From Phanerodontia chrysosporium (lineage: Eukaryota; Basidiomycota; Agaricomycetes; Polyporales; Phanerochaetaceae): a DNA stretch of 64,000 nucleotides. This document shows positions 46,239 through 57,387 of the stretch, in pieces; position 1 is the first letter of the stretch, and every line of letters starts with the position of its first letter. The position numbers and the translations under genes are program-made. The DNA lies in the NCBI GenBank assembly GCA_001910725.1, contig MJGA01000014.1:310001-374000 (forward strand), written 5' to 3'. The notes under the pieces are model-generated. The model worked only from the letters and a program-made list of their open reading frames with translations, made no database searches and was not told the origin of the DNA.

Positions 46239-47660
46239 CGTCGCAGAGGGCAAGCGCAAGCATTGCACAGCGGAAAGCGCGCGCTCGCCTGGAAGTCTCG
46301 GTCACGTTACCTCGTCTGACTTCGCGTGGCACGCGTTGGTCGTGTTTGGTCCCGGGCCACCGTCCTGCCAGCCTCAAATACGAACCTTTCGACGCTTTCC
46401 TCTCTCCATCCTCTCTCTTCTCCTTACCACCACCACCTCCCCCCTTTTCTTTCCCTCTTCCTTTGCGTTCCCCTTCGCCTCACCCTCGACGGTTCACCGG
46501 GGGGTGAGGTGCGTCCTGGATCAACGCGCCACATCGGTATCTGGGTGTGGCCTCAACTGTGGCGACGTCTCGGCTATCGGCTATGACGGCGACGGGGACT
46601 GGTCTGTGGCGTCTGGTGTGATACTAACTCGGCTGGGGCCTTTCGACAGCGTCGAGACTGACTTCGACACCGCACTCGGCGCGGGCCACATGGACGACAC
46701 GCCACTCGACGTCAGCCTCGGGCACTGGGCTCTCTGTGATGGTCGCGGCTGCTGAAGGCTACCTAGCTTGGCAACGGAGTGTCTCGAGCTCATGCTGGTA
46801 AAGTTTCTGTTTCTGCGCGTGAGTCTGGTGCCCGGCTTTGTGGCCTTTGTCTCTGTCTAAATCGTCTCGCGCTGGTCCTATCGGCTCTCTCTCTTCTCCA
46901 CTCTGGGTCGATTACTCTGGACCTTGGGCTCCTGTGATGTTTCGACGTCTGCATTTTCTCGGCGGCTGGTCTTGTCCTGCAAGCTGGCTTGGATCTTTTC
47001 GATAGCTTCTGGTTGTCTAGTCTGGTTGTCTGATCTGCGGTTGGTTCGAGTCTTGTCTGTTCCTTGGCTCTTTGTACGTCAGCCTCTGTCTCTGAGTCTG
47101 TGTCCTCCTTGTCCTCGCCCTGCGATGTCTTGACACCGCTCTACTATTGCCGCTCCGCGGTACCCTGCGAATATCTCTGGCGGCGAACCTCGGTTGCTGG
47201 TCCGGACTGGCGGTGATGGCTCCTTGTACTCAGATGTCTGGTGATCGATACCAGGGGTGGTGGTGGGCAAGACCTGGTGAAGACAACTGGTCACCTTTCG
47301 ACAGCGAGCGCGGACAAAGCTGCGCAGTCTAGGAGGTGGCAAGGACAAGGCCTGCCAAATGCGAGTTGTGCCCGCGGAACATGCGCTCACTGTTGAGTTG
47401 CATGCGGGCTTGCCTCGAAAACGTACGTTAATCTCACTTATGTAGCACCGTTATAGCCGCTGATGAGCATGAGGGTCTTTTCAACGGAGATGCTGCGCAA
47501 GACGGGTCGATCGGAGCGCATATATGCGCGTTGGTGCCGACCGAGTGGCTGCAGCGCCTTGTACATCCCAAGATATACTCGCAACAGACAGCCATCTACA
47601 CAGGAGTCAGGACTGCAGAGTCTCTCGTTGTGTGCCATGCATGTAATAGTTCAGGGGCAT
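46172..47660. repeat. Right copy of the inverted duplicated module
   Basis: Reverse-complement partner of 29830-31288. It covers the first ~66 bases of gene F, its 5' flank, a CT/CCA-rich tract (46399-46470), and a long stretch (46490-47410) whose plus strand corresponds to the minus strand of the left copy. It ends beyond the GCGCATATATGCGC and ACATCCCAAGATAT stretch near 47570 and in ACACAGGAGTCAGGA near 47600. Differences between copies are scattered substitutions and small indels. A sub-stretch translating as GDRYQG(x)WWARPGEDNWSPF is the same in both copies apart from one residue, but the surrounding frames are not preserved. I saw no transposon hallmark. Confidence 0.8.
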
Positions 47661-47830
47661 TGTACCTTGAACAGTCTATTATGCTACCTGCGAGAACCAC
47701 CTCCGAACGTCCTTGGGAGGCTGACACGTCCAACCCTAAGATAAGCCTTGCGTGGGTTCATGTAGATGCATGTGTCAGATGCTATGTTATCTGAACGTTG
47801 TACAGCCTCGTAACGAGCGATATATTTACT

Positions 47831-48297
47831 TCAAGCTTGGATGGTGAATTCCGGGCTGTAGTTGCCCGAGTCGCCGAACACTGCAACAAAGGATCAGCAC
47901 ATCGCATAATAGCGCAAAGACAAGGCTAAGTACGCACAGACGATGGCGTAGTCATTGCCGGGTTCAGTGTCTGCCGGGATGGTGATGTCTACGGAGCCAG
48001 CGCGGAGGTCGAAGTCCTTCGCAAGCGGGTGCTCTAGTGGAGAGGATACTCAGCGCGGAATATTGAGGCGCAGAAGCTGGACTTACGGTAATCCTGGCGG
48101 CCGCCCTTCGCGAGAACGACCTGCGAGCGGTTGCTGATCTGCTCCGGAGCGTTAGAGGTGTCCCTTGTTCGCAGACTCAGGCGCGTAAACTTAAGAGCAG
48201 GCGTCACCTATACGTACCAGGTGACCGTGTAGGTGTTGCCTGCAGTCCAGACGGTGCCGGCAGTCGGGGAGGTGATCCTTGGGACGAAGACAGTCAT
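47831..48297 (-). CDS. Small Kre9/Knh1-like domain protein without signal peptide
   Basis: Four exons, 48297-48218, 48163-48087, 48033-47938 and 47880-47831, give exactly 100 residues with all phases kept. The whole protein is one Knh1-like beta-sandwich: FVPRITSPTAGTVWTAGNTY then TVTWDTSNAPEQ, NRSQVVLAKGG, HPLAKDFDLRAGSVDITIPA, and NDYAIVLFGDSGNYSPEFTI. The family normally has a signal peptide and often a Ser/Thr stalk with a GPI signal, as in the relative at 22316. Both are absent here: the ATG is directly followed by the domain, and upstream in-frame sequence offers no leader. It may be cytosolic, leave the cell by an unconventional route, or have lost its leader. A TATATATA box lies 74-81 bases upstream. 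Confidence 0.82.
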
Positions 48298-48370
48298 GTT
48301 GGCTTGAGTGGGCTGGTTGTGCGGGGTGCGGGGTGGAAGTTGGCAGTTCCAAGCCCCAGGTAGTGACACG

Positions 48371-48378
48371 TATATATA
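48371..48378 (-). promoter_or_regulatory. TATA box of the small Knh1-like gene
   Basis: TATATATA, self-complementary, lies 74-81 bases upstream of the ATG at 48297, followed by a pyrimidine-rich leader. A strong TATA box like this is often found on inducible or highly expressed fungal genes; that reading is inference. Confidence 0.55.
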
Positions 48379-49099
48379 CGCCACGATCGGGCGGGGCGAA
48401 GTGCCGACTCGAGGGTAAGCCAGCAAGCGACTCCGCGTGATCGGATGAAACTAGGTTTAAGCGAAGGTCAGCACAGCAACACGCTGGGACAGCACGACAA
48501 GGGTACATACGCAATAGTGCACTGACCCCATCCACATCGCACATTGAGCACCTCTGATAGGTCATCAGTGTCCTTCCTCGAGCCGTATTCAAGGGTCGGC
48601 ACCAGCCCATTGATTGACGACGCATCACGACGGATGTTTGGGCTTCTAGCCTCAAAAGCAATGTGCTGCTCGTGCCTTGCACAAGATAGAACAATAAGCA
48701 TTCAGTCTCGCGTTGGGGAGCGGTATGTTTGCACGCCCTGTCCTATCGCTGAAGATGAGAGTATTCGACTCAGGGTAGCGATACTTCCTGAGCGAGGGCG
48801 ACGTTACCCACCTCGTTCTATAGCCCCTACCTGCGTACAACAGGAAGCCATATAGCGAGTCTTGTTCCCTGGAATTTTGATGAAGTTGCTGTAGAGGTGT
48901 TGGTAGTGACCGTGACCCAGCAGGGAGAGCCGGGGCGGCTTCGTGGCGTTGCGCGCGTTGGGGACACGTGGCGGACACGCGGTGTAGACGCGCTTCATCA
49001 CGGGACGTGACATTGTGACGTCTCGTGCGGTTCTGGCCGTGCAGTCGCGTCCACGCTCCTTTCCGCTCGACCGCCTCCTCCGACGTGCAAACAGCTGCC
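48379..49099. other. Divergent intergenic region
   Basis: About 720 bases between the small Knh1-like gene (minus) and the HIRIP3-like gene (plus). Frames up to 182 codons on the minus strand reach into the HIRIP3-like first exon and carry no motif. Probably two promoters only. Confidence 0.5.
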
Positions 49100-50897
49100 A
49101 TGTCCGACATCGACTTTGACGAAGTTAGGGCTGCGACGCGGGATGTCATTCGCAAAGCTGCACAGGACGAAACGCTGCAGTGAGTAGCCTCAGCCCTCAT
49201 TTAGGAGCGAGCGTTCTGAGCTGCGGTCTAGCGAGGTCACGCTGCGCATCGCGCGCCGCAAGGTGGAGGAGCAGCTAGGTCTGGAGGAGGGTGCCCTCGA
49301 CACTCGGGAGCTCAAGGATGTGGTCAAGGATGCTGTGAGTAAGGCCGTGGTGCGTGTCAGACCAGCTTGTATCCATCGTGTTGCTCGCTGAGGACGGAGC
49401 TTGTCACGCAGGAGGAAGTAGAGAATGGAAACACTGCTGGTGATGAGAAGATGCAGGTAGACGAACCAGAGGCGGAGGAGAAGCCGGCGTCGAGCAATAA
49501 ACGCAAATCCGACGTTACTCCTGCATCGGATACTAGAAAGAAGCCGCGCGCTGAGAAGGCAGATAAGACTGAATCTGCTGCCAAGCCTAAAGCTAAATCC
49601 TCAGCGTCCTCCGCAAACAAGGCCAGAGATGACTCGAAGAAGTCTAAAGGCCAGAAGGTTGTGCGGTCAGCGGTATGGACTCGCTCGCTGTATGCTATGC
49701 CTTGGCATATCTCACGCTGCATACCCTTGCAGTCAGTTGTGCCATCCTCAGATGAGGACGAAGACGGGGAACCTAAAGCAAAGCCTGTCAAGGAGGCAAG
49801 CACGTCGGCGAAGCAGAAGTCATCCGCTGAAGTGCGCCTCATTCTCCGTCGCGTCGTTGTGTAACCCGCGCTGACTGATAACAGGCAGAGAGCTCGAAGC
49901 AGCGATCTATGTCAGAAGACGACGACCCTGGTAAGCGGAGTTGAATCTCACTTCTTGTATCTCAATCTCAGCCGGACATCGCAGAGACTTCCCGTGAAGA
50001 ACCGAAGAAGCAGGTTCGTACAGTCCAGTCTATCACATGTGATCATGAGATGCAAGCTGCTTGTGGACGCGCATATAGCGGAGCAGCGATTCTGAAGAAG
50101 ATGAGCCTGCTCCAAAACGTGGAAAGGGAAAGAAGAAGGAGGACAAGGTTCTTACTTCTAGTCCTTGAGTCGTATTCGAACCTGACTTAGCGTAACAGGA
50201 ACCATCCAAAGTAAGCCGTCAGACTTTGCTTCATGGTGCATTTGTCCAACCGCAACACTGCAGAAAGCCTCCGCTGGGCGCAAGCGCAAGGCGAAGGACT
50301 CAGAGGAGTCACCGCAGGACGCAGAGATCAAGCGTCTGAAGGTGCGCCCTTCATGACCCCGCCGCGTTCTTGGCCCCGCTGACCGCGCCCAGTCGTTTGT
50401 GGTCGCGTGCGGCGTGCGCAAAGTCTGGAGTAAAGAGTTCAAGGACATCGCGGACGACAAGGGTGCGCAGATCCGCCGGCTCAAGGCGCTGCTCGCCGAG
50501 CTCGGCATGACGGGCCGCCTGAGCATGGAGAAGGCCAAGGCGATCCGCGCGAAGCGCGAGCTCGCGCAGGAGCTCGGTGCGTCTGACAACATGGTTTGGA
50601 GGTGGAGTGTGAGTGCTAACGTAGCATGGGCAGAGGATGTTAAGAACTTCGAGAGGGCGGTCGTCAGTGGCCCGCGGTCGCGCCGTGGGAAGCCTGCCGC
50701 GGAATCGGAAGACGAGGACAACGTCCCGTCTGACGACGATGAGGAGGAGGAGGAGGGTGTTCCGCGCAAGAAACGGGTGAGTGGCGTCGCCTCGCTGCTC
50801 TTGTGTTGTCCTCCCTCAATCTATGACATCCTTCCAGGCATTGAACGCACGTATGAGGATCATGGCGTTCTTGGGCGACCAGAGCGATGAGGATTAA
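49100..50897 (+). CDS. HIRIP3-like histone chaperone
   Basis: Many short exons. It starts MSDIDFDEVRAATRDVIRKAA, then VTLRIARRKVEEQLGLEEG with LDTRELKDVV, a helical N-terminal domain resembling the DEK C-terminal fold. The middle is a long, disordered, Lys/Glu/Ser-rich stretch (QVDEPEAEEKPASSNKRKSD; RAEKADKTESAAKPKAKSS) with acidic clusters. The C-terminal block EIKRLKSFVVACGVRKVWSKEF, then KGAQIRRLKALLAELGM and SMEKAKAIRAKRELAQEL, is the HIRIP3/CHZ-associated module that in animals binds H2A-H2B. Another acidic patch (SEDEDNVPSDDDEEEEEG) follows before the end, RMRIMAFLGDQSDED. The expected role is a nuclear histone H2A-H2B chaperone. The frame appears intact. The exon list is approximate in the 49860-50220 part, where exons are tiny. 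Confidence 0.78.
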
Positions 50898-51505
50898 GTA
50901 AAACATATAGCGTAAGCCTTGCGACTGGATGATATAGTCAGGCTTTTCTCGGGTTGCACATCTCGAACCTGCTCCGTAATTTATATCCTGCAAGTACCCC
51001 TTGTGCGGTGATAAGTGTCAGAGCTACGCTCAGTCACCATTATCTAATATGTCATCACCTCGTACCAGATATGCTGTTGAAGAGGATAATTGATTATCAT
51101 AGTCTCGTCGGTCTAGCACGAGTACAAAGTACAGTCATCCAAGCCATCCTCTCGCGCCGCCACTCCATGCTTGCCCAGTCGTGTCATCGAAGCATGTCTT
51201 TCGCAAAGCCTATAGCCACGCTCAAGCCCTGGAGGCGTCGAAGGGACACAGCCCAGATGCGTCGTGCCAGCATAACTATCGTCTATCAGAACATACGAAC
51301 AAGAGATGGCTCGGGCTGCCTCCGACCTCGCTCCCATATCAGAGACAAGACCAGTACGAGGGACTTACCTTCGAACTTGCGGAGGCAGAAGCATAGCGAG
51401 TATAGTAGTCCGTCTAGCATCATGATCCATTGTACAACAATATTTGATACAGTGGGGTATCATTCAAACGCCCTTGCGGCACCAGCATCCAGCTGGTCAA
51501 TACCT
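50898..51505. other. Intergenic, tail-to-tail, nothing identified
   Basis: About 600 bases between the 3' ends of the HIRIP3-like gene and VPS25. Several frames on the plus strand (up to 191 codons at 50954-51529) have no motif and run into the VPS25 3' end; I treat them as chance. Confidence 0.5.
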
Positions 51506-52314
51506 CTACTTACTAGTGTTTCCCGCTAGGAAACGCACGCCTTCGCCATCAGCGACGGAGATTATCTGTGCGCGGCTCGTCTTCGTGAGGACCGCTATCG
51601 CCTTGCGGAGGAGCGTCATGGGTATGCCAGAGAGCTGGGATGGCACAGGGGGCTCGATGATCTCGTAGAACGTGAGTATAGTGTTCAGCTGTCCGGTAGA
51701 GTCCGCCTGGAAGTAGATCAGCCTACAAATCCGCCAAAACCGAGCTGGGCCACGCACCCAGTTGTGCAGAACTTCCGCCCATTCCTCCGGCGTCCTCCAG
51801 TAGAGCAGCACAGACCGCGTCTGCCGTGCTGGTTCATACACGGCTTTGTTCTTCGTGACCATGTCCTCCATAATATGCGCGAGATGGCTTGGGAGTAGTC
51901 GTCCTGGATGTCGGCGCATCAGTGGCGTCTAGCATAAGGCAGCATCGGGAGCAAGGGCCTACTGCGTATCTGCTCGTTGCGGAAAATCTCATCCCAGTCA
52001 TTCCCCGCGACCTCTGCGTCTTCGACGCGCAGCAGGAACAGCCTCCGGTGCCGCGCGTACGATAAGATGAGCTTCGTCCAGTGCTCGGTCACGACTGCCT
52101 GTGTGTTCGGGTTCGGCTGCTGTCTGGCAGGAGAGGCATCAGAGCTTCGCTTCGGCGGGTGAGAAGATAGAAACAAACGTGAAGAATGGTGGTGCGGAGT
52201 GTATGGACGGCAGTAGGTATCCTATGCTTTCCTCAGTCCCTGCAACCTCGTCCTTAGACGGCACGTGAGCATACCAGATGGGGTCGTGCGCGGGGAGAGG
52301 GTTGGCGCAGACAT
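51506..52314 (-). CDS. VPS25: ESCRT-II subunit VPS25
   Basis: VPS25 is the two-copy subunit of ESCRT-II that bridges to ESCRT-III (VPS20) during sorting of ubiquitinated membrane proteins into multivesicular bodies. The start at 52314 gives MSAPTLSPRTTPSG, then YLLPSIHSAPPFFT; the PPFF motif is the N-terminal hook that binds VPS22 and VPS36. QAVVTEHWTKLILSYARHRRLF and VEDAEVAGNDWDEIFRNEQI form the first winged helix. RLLPSHLAHIMEDMVTKNKA, YWRTPEEWAEVLHNW, then STGQLNTILTFYEI and SGIPMTLLRKAIAVLTKTSRAQII form the second. About five exons. The intron after HNW (gtgcgt) ends at ttccag before GCGGAC, which keeps frame. The family length (about 175-200 residues) is matched. The frame is intact. 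Confidence 0.9.
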
Positions 52315-52744
52315 GTTATATTATCCTCTTCTGAGGATGATCGGTCGGCCTGGTTGAGATGGAAGGAGCAAGTGGAAGATGGTGGTCGTCTGAAGTCATT
52401 GTGATATCGAGCGTCTAGTATATGAGTTGTGGACGCCTGTGTAACTCCGGCGTAATTACCGGTCATCCCGACTCGCTTACAAGCAACCTAAGGTAGCATG
52501 CTCTGCGCTCATACTAGCAGTAAGTTTTCTTATGAAGGATATAATATCCATAACAAAATATCGCGAGGAGCACGTAGAGAGTCGAACCATACAGTAGCAC
52601 AAGTCTAGTAGTAAACACGGATGTCCCGGAATGCAAAGCGGCTTGAAAAGGAATACGAAGGCAGAGACAGATACAGATATTTGGGTGCAACTTATGAGCT
52701 GGGCGAGTTTCTGCAGGTGGTATAATAGAACGTCGTATCGACGG
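52315..52744. other. Intergenic region
   Basis: About 430 bases between the VPS25 start and the 3' end of the RING gene. AT-rich part 52480-52620; no gene seen. Likely VPS25 promoter. Confidence 0.5.
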
Positions 52745-53660
52745 TCAGATTTGGCCAATCGGGGAGACGTCACGATCCTCGAACGGAGCGGGTGCGAGTG
52801 ATAGAATGGGGGAATTGGATGGAGACACCTTTACCTGGGGCTCGTCAGACGAGACCCGCAGGCGTTTCAAGCATGGCTCGCAGCCGGAGCAATCAGAGCA
52901 GTAGGAGAGCTCGCTTCTGCACGGAGAAGGCGACCGCTCCACGGATATTGTCGGCCGCACTGGCGATTTGACGAGCTGCGGGAGCTCAGAGACGTCGGGC
53001 GGTGTCTCGGGCCTGTGACCTGTCAGCTCATGTAGCATGGATCACGAGGATATGGAGTCGACTTACTCTGGGTTCTCGCATTTCCGCTTCAACGAGACGT
53101 ACTTCTGCTGCAACTCGCAGTTTTCCTTGCGCATTTTGATGGCATGGTCCCGCGCCAGCCGCGCGAGGCCGACGAGTCCGAGAGATGCGGAGGCGTGTAC
53201 CGCGGCTCGCTTCCGCCAGACCTCGCAGCACGCGCGGAGGGAGGCGTTCTCGGCACGGAGTCTGTCGCATTCGGTGTCGAGGGTCGCCCCGTGCACGGGA
53301 CTTGGGATGGTGAAGTCGAGGCTCAGCTTGCGGACTGCAGGCGTCATGTGCAGGCGTAGATGGGAAGGGATGAGTGCGGGGTCGACTGTCGCTGGTTGCA
53401 TCTTTAGCATCGGACATCGAGAAGGGCAGGCGGGCCTACCTATGGTGTAGGGAGCTCGGCATGACGGGCAGAAGTGCTGCTGCGTGAACGGCTGCACGTT
53501 GTGGACCACTTTTATGATGCAGTCGTAGCAGAAGACGTGCCCTAGCAAATACTGCGTGAGCCGTAGTTGTGGGGGACTACCTACTCGGTGCACGAGACTT
53601 ACCGCATGGCAGTGCCGCGGGCGTACGAAGCGCGTTGAGGCAGATGAGGCAAGTTGGCAT
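52745..53660 (-). CDS. RING-finger protein with coiled coil, probable E3 ubiquitin ligase
   Basis: The start at 53660 encodes MPTCLICLNALRTPAALPC, spliced to GHVFCYDCIIKVVHN, then FCPSCRAPYTIG: a complete C3HC4 RING (C-x2-C, C-x-H-x2-C-x2-C, C-x2-C) at the N-terminus. Downstream is a linker with a short Pro-rich part (LIPSHLRLHMTPAVRKLSLDF), then a predicted coiled coil from about residue 120 (TLDTECDRLRAENASLRACCEVW; ARDHAIKMRKENCELQQKY). The C-terminal exon (53038-52745) is Ser/Pro-rich with a Cys cluster (SYCSDCSGCEPCLKR) and ends DVSPIGQI. RING proteins bind a ubiquitin-conjugating enzyme; the coiled coil may give dimers. I know no named orthologue. Three or four exons; the frame is intact. 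Confidence 0.82.
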
Positions 53661-54495
53661 GGGAGAGGAGCCGCAAGGGCGAGGCACAAAGAGGTGCACG
53701 ATATACTTGACTGTGAAGTAATGTTTGGGGGTGGAGAATGCATAGACATGCTATACAGGCTTTATACCTGGCACCCAACGGGCTCCGGAGGCAGCGAAGA
53801 GACCCGAAGTCTGCCGGAATGATACCACGGACGCACCACATAGCGAAATGCAAGGAACATAGTATCATAGAACGTGCACAGTGGATCCAGATGCATACCA
53901 CTTGGAGGGGGCACTGCAGCAAAGACTGGGGAGCGAGCGGGAGGTGCTCTGTCTGGGTGCACCGACGCTCGAACCCGAGCGGTCTAGACGGACTCCGTCG
54001 TGGTCAGATATCCATTGCAAAAGACCGTAGAAATCCCATTCCCTGGGACAGGAGACATCTGAAAGCTTGTGGGCCCGTCCTCTGTCATAAGCATTCATAT
54101 ACACTCGAAATACCAGGGCAGGAGCAGGGCTAGGAGGAGCAGCTTTGAAGTGTCCGAGCAAAGAGCACGAGAGCCTAGAACTTGGCTCGAACGCGGCTAA
54201 TAGTCGGATGGCAGTCAAGTGACGGATATGTCTATATCTGGTCTTTTATGGAAATTAGTCTACCGATAACTTCCAGGCCACATCTGTGTAAGTCTGCAGC
54301 TATCACGCATGCTCTTCATGATCATCCACCGATGCGTTTCAGTCCATGCGTAGACGTCTAAGAGGAGTTCCACATCACGGGGGGTGACCGCTGATTGGCG
54401 TGGGGGCCCGTGCAGGGTTGCACCCTGTTGCACCTCGGGAACGCTCAGGCTTCAGCCTCTGACCACGACGTCCATTGTAGGCAATCCAACAGCTA
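53661..54495. other. Divergent intergenic region
   Basis: About 830 bases between the RING gene (minus) and nitronate monooxygenase 1 (plus). Frames up to 131 codons lack motifs. Should contain both promoters; no clear TATA box seen. Confidence 0.5.
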
Positions 54496-55768
54496 ATGGC
54501 TCTGATTTCAACGCCTGTTACTGAGCTTTTCAAGATCCAGCATCCCATAATATGTGCTGGTAAGTGGTCTGCAATGTTGCCCACTTGTGGAGACTAAAGT
54601 AGTGGATCACAGGCATGGACCGCGCAGCTGGGCCAGAGCTGGCGGCCGCAGTCACCAATGCAGGCGGCCTTGGCTGCCTAGGAGGAATTCGGCACACGCC
54701 TGAGCAGCTCAGGACGGCGGTAAGCCTGCGTCATCACTACGCAGCGCACCGCTCATGCGGCAAATCACCAACAGATCCAGAAGCTGAAGTCTAAACTCAC
54801 CGACCCTAGTGCACCGTTTGGTGTGGACTTGCTCATCGCGCAAGTCGGTGGCAACGCCCGCAAGACGAACTACGACTATAACAAGGGGAGGCTCGCTGAA
54901 TACATCGACCTCCTGATCGAAGAAAAGGTTGCGCTTTTCGTGTGTGCGGTAGGCGTTCCCCAGAGTGGGTCGTAGAGCGGCTGCACGGCGCTGGGATCCT
55001 GGTGATGAACGTGAGTTCGTGAGATCGGCTTCGATTCCCTCGTGCCTCACAGTGCAGGCAAACCTTAGATGGTGGGACATCCAAAACATGTCGCGAAGGC
55101 CCTGCGGTCCGGAGTCGACCTTATTTGTGCGCAGGCAGGGGAAGCAGGAGGTCACACGGGTGACGTCCCCGCATCGCTGCTCGTCCCTGCATGCGTCGAT
55201 GCGGTCAGAGGTCACAAGTCACCTCTCACAGGGAAGCAGATCAGCGTGGTCGGTGCGGGTGCCATCTATGATGGCCGCGGGCTGGCGGCGAACCTCGCGT
55301 GGGGCGCCCAGGCGGTCTGGGTCGGGACACGCTTCCTGGCCAGCGTCGAGGCCGGCGCGCCACAGACACACAAGGACCTAGTAGTTAAAGCTGGCTGGGA
55401 GGACACCACTCGCACGGTGATCTTCACAGGACGCCCCGCGAGGGTGTTCAAAACGCCCTTCGTTCAAGACTGGTGAGTACGCCGAGGATTAGTCATTTCT
55501 GAAGTCTGTATACTCATGCATCCATAGGGAAGAAAATCGTCACGCTGAAATTCAAGACCTCACGTCTCGCGGCATCGTTCCTGCAGACGGCTTCAAACGC
55601 CCAGTGACCTCGAACGGAATGGATACCGAGCCATATCCTATGGGACGAGTTGCTGCAGTCATCGACGGAATTCTTCCCGCTAAGACAATCGTCGAAGACA
55701 TGGTCAGTCAAGCAGCACAAATTCTTCAAGCTGGAAGCGCGATGGTCACTGTAAGGTCGAAGTTGTAA
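54496..55768 (+). CDS. Nitronate monooxygenase 1 (2-nitropropane dioxygenase family)
   Basis: FMN enzymes of this family oxidise alkyl nitronates such as propionate 3-nitronate to aldehydes or semialdehydes plus nitrite or nitrate. Exons: 54496-54559, 54613-54719, 54775-55010, 55069-55472 and 55528-55768. The protein begins LISTPVTELFKIQHPIICAGM; AAAVTNAGGLGCLGG and FGVDLLIAQVGGNARKTN follow. FVCAVGVP is cut by one lost base in the C run 54958-54961 before EWVVERLHGAGILVMN; exon 3 is 236 bases where 237 is expected. MVGHPKHVAKALRSGVDLIC, the FMN-phosphate and catalytic His segment GEAGGHTGD, and GAGAIYDGRGLAANL with GAQAVWVGTRF are all present. The intron present in its twin (56496-56542) is absent here. 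It is a tandem duplicate of the next gene and probably functional if the C run is a sequence error. Confidence 0.88.
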
Positions 55769-56116
55769 GCCATACCCACGTAGCGGAGTATTGGAGGTCG
55801 TCGTGTAATACAGTCTTTGTGTAACTTCGGTCACGAGAGCGTCATATCCCGACGTCGGTATTCCCACTCGAATTCCTGTGTCTGCCGCTTGCTGCGTGCA
55901 CCACACAAACGACAGCAGCAGCACATGAAACTGTGGCACGAAAGACCACCAGAGAATCACATGCAAGCGCTTTCTGGCCTGTTGCGCCCATGATGATCAC
56001 AGGCACTTGAACCGGAGGCTCGGGGCTTCGCACTGACCGAGAGACCTACATAAACCTCTAGCTGCTCCCAATTATTCCCAGTCACCCTTTCGCCTCCTGC
56101 ATCTACGCTGCTCAAC
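55769..56116. other. Intergenic between tandem nitronate monooxygenases
   Basis: About 350 bases holding the 3' flank of copy 1 and the promoter of copy 2; no clear TATA box. Nothing else seen. Confidence 0.5.
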
Positions 56117-57387
56117 ATGTCTGTTATCACTACGCCCGTCACCGAGCTCTTTGGCATCAAGCACCCTATCCTCCTCGCGGGTAAGCAGTGCAAACACCGG
56201 CATAGGTCATGGGTAATGACTGAGGCACATGTTGTCAGGTATGAACGTCGCCGCCGGCCCAGAGCTCGCAGCTGCAGTCACGAACGCAGGAGGCTTGGGT
56301 GTTATCGGTGGTGTTGGCTACACACCGAAGGTTCTCCGGGCACAGGTACGTTGCCGTCCTGCTCGCTTTGCGTTCTCAAGCTTAACGCACACTCCGCAGA
56401 TTCACGCCATCAAGAAGGACCTTCATGACAAGAACGCACCATTTGGTGTCGACCTACTTCTTCCTCAAGTCGGTGGCAATGCGCGGAAGACCAACGTGAG
56501 CATCCTTGCGCTGTGCAACAACGGACGCTGACTGGTCTGCAGTACGATTACACCAAGGGGCAACTCCCAGACCTCATCGACGTTATCATCGAGGAGAAGG
56601 CGAAGCTTTTCGTTTGCGCGGTCGGCGTGCCCCCGCGGTGGGCAGTCGATAAGTTGCACAAGGCGGGCATCCTCGTGATGAACGTGAGTAGACGCTTCCA
56701 CGACCACATGCCAACTCAGCTGAGCATGCCGGTTTCGCGCAGATGGTTGGCCATCCCAAGCATGTCGCGAAGGCACTCGAGTCCGGCGTCGACCTTATCT
56801 GCGCCCAGGCCGGCGAGGGCGGTGGACACACCGGCGACATTCCCGGTACGATCCTCATCCCCGCCTGTGTCGACGCTGTACGTGGACACAAGTCGCCACT
56901 GACGGGCGGCCCGGTGTACGTCATCGGCGCGGGCGCTGTGTACGACGGGCGCAGCCTGGCGGCGAACCTCTCCTGGGGCGCCGAGGCCGTGTGGGTCGGC
57001 ACGCGCTTCGTCGCGAGCGTGGAGGCGGGTGCGCCCAAGGCGCACAAGGAGGCAGTCCTCACTGCGGGCTACGAGGACGCGGTGACGACGCTCATCTACA
57101 CTGGCCGTCCGCTGCGCGTGCGCCGTACACCGTACGTCGACGACTGGAACAACAACCGCCAGCAGGAGATCAAGGAGCTCACTGCCAAGGGCATTCTCCC
57201 CCATGAGCACGAAATGGAGAAGCACCCCGAGAAGTCTCTCGAGGGCCGTACTTTCCTCATCGGCCGTGTTTCCGCCCTCATCCACGAGGTCCTCCCGGCC
57301 AAGACTATCGTTGACAACATGGTCAACGACGCAGCGCGGATTATCCAGGCCAATGCAGCGAAGGTGAAGGTGCAGGCGAAGCTCTAG
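56117..57387 (+). CDS. Nitronate monooxygenase 2 (2-nitropropane dioxygenase family), intact
   Basis: Five exons, 56117-56180, 56239-56345, 56400-56495, 56543-56683 and 56743-57387, keep phase throughout and give 350 residues. Motifs in order: TPVTELFGIKHPILLAGM; PELAAAVTNAGGLGVIGGVG; APFGVDLLLPQVGGNARKTN; KLFVCAVGVPPRWAVDKL; MVGHPKHVAKALESGVDLIC; QAGEGGGHTGD with the catalytic His; DAVRGHKSPLTGGPVYVIGAG; GAEAVWVGTRFVASVEAG; then LIYTGRPLRVRRTPYV and VLPAKTIVDNMV. The TIM-barrel FMN fold and class I nitronate monooxygenase signature are clear. It probably detoxifies nitronates such as propionate 3-nitronate made by plants and fungi. High similarity to copy 1, strongest in exon 5, marks a tandem duplication. 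Confidence 0.93.
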
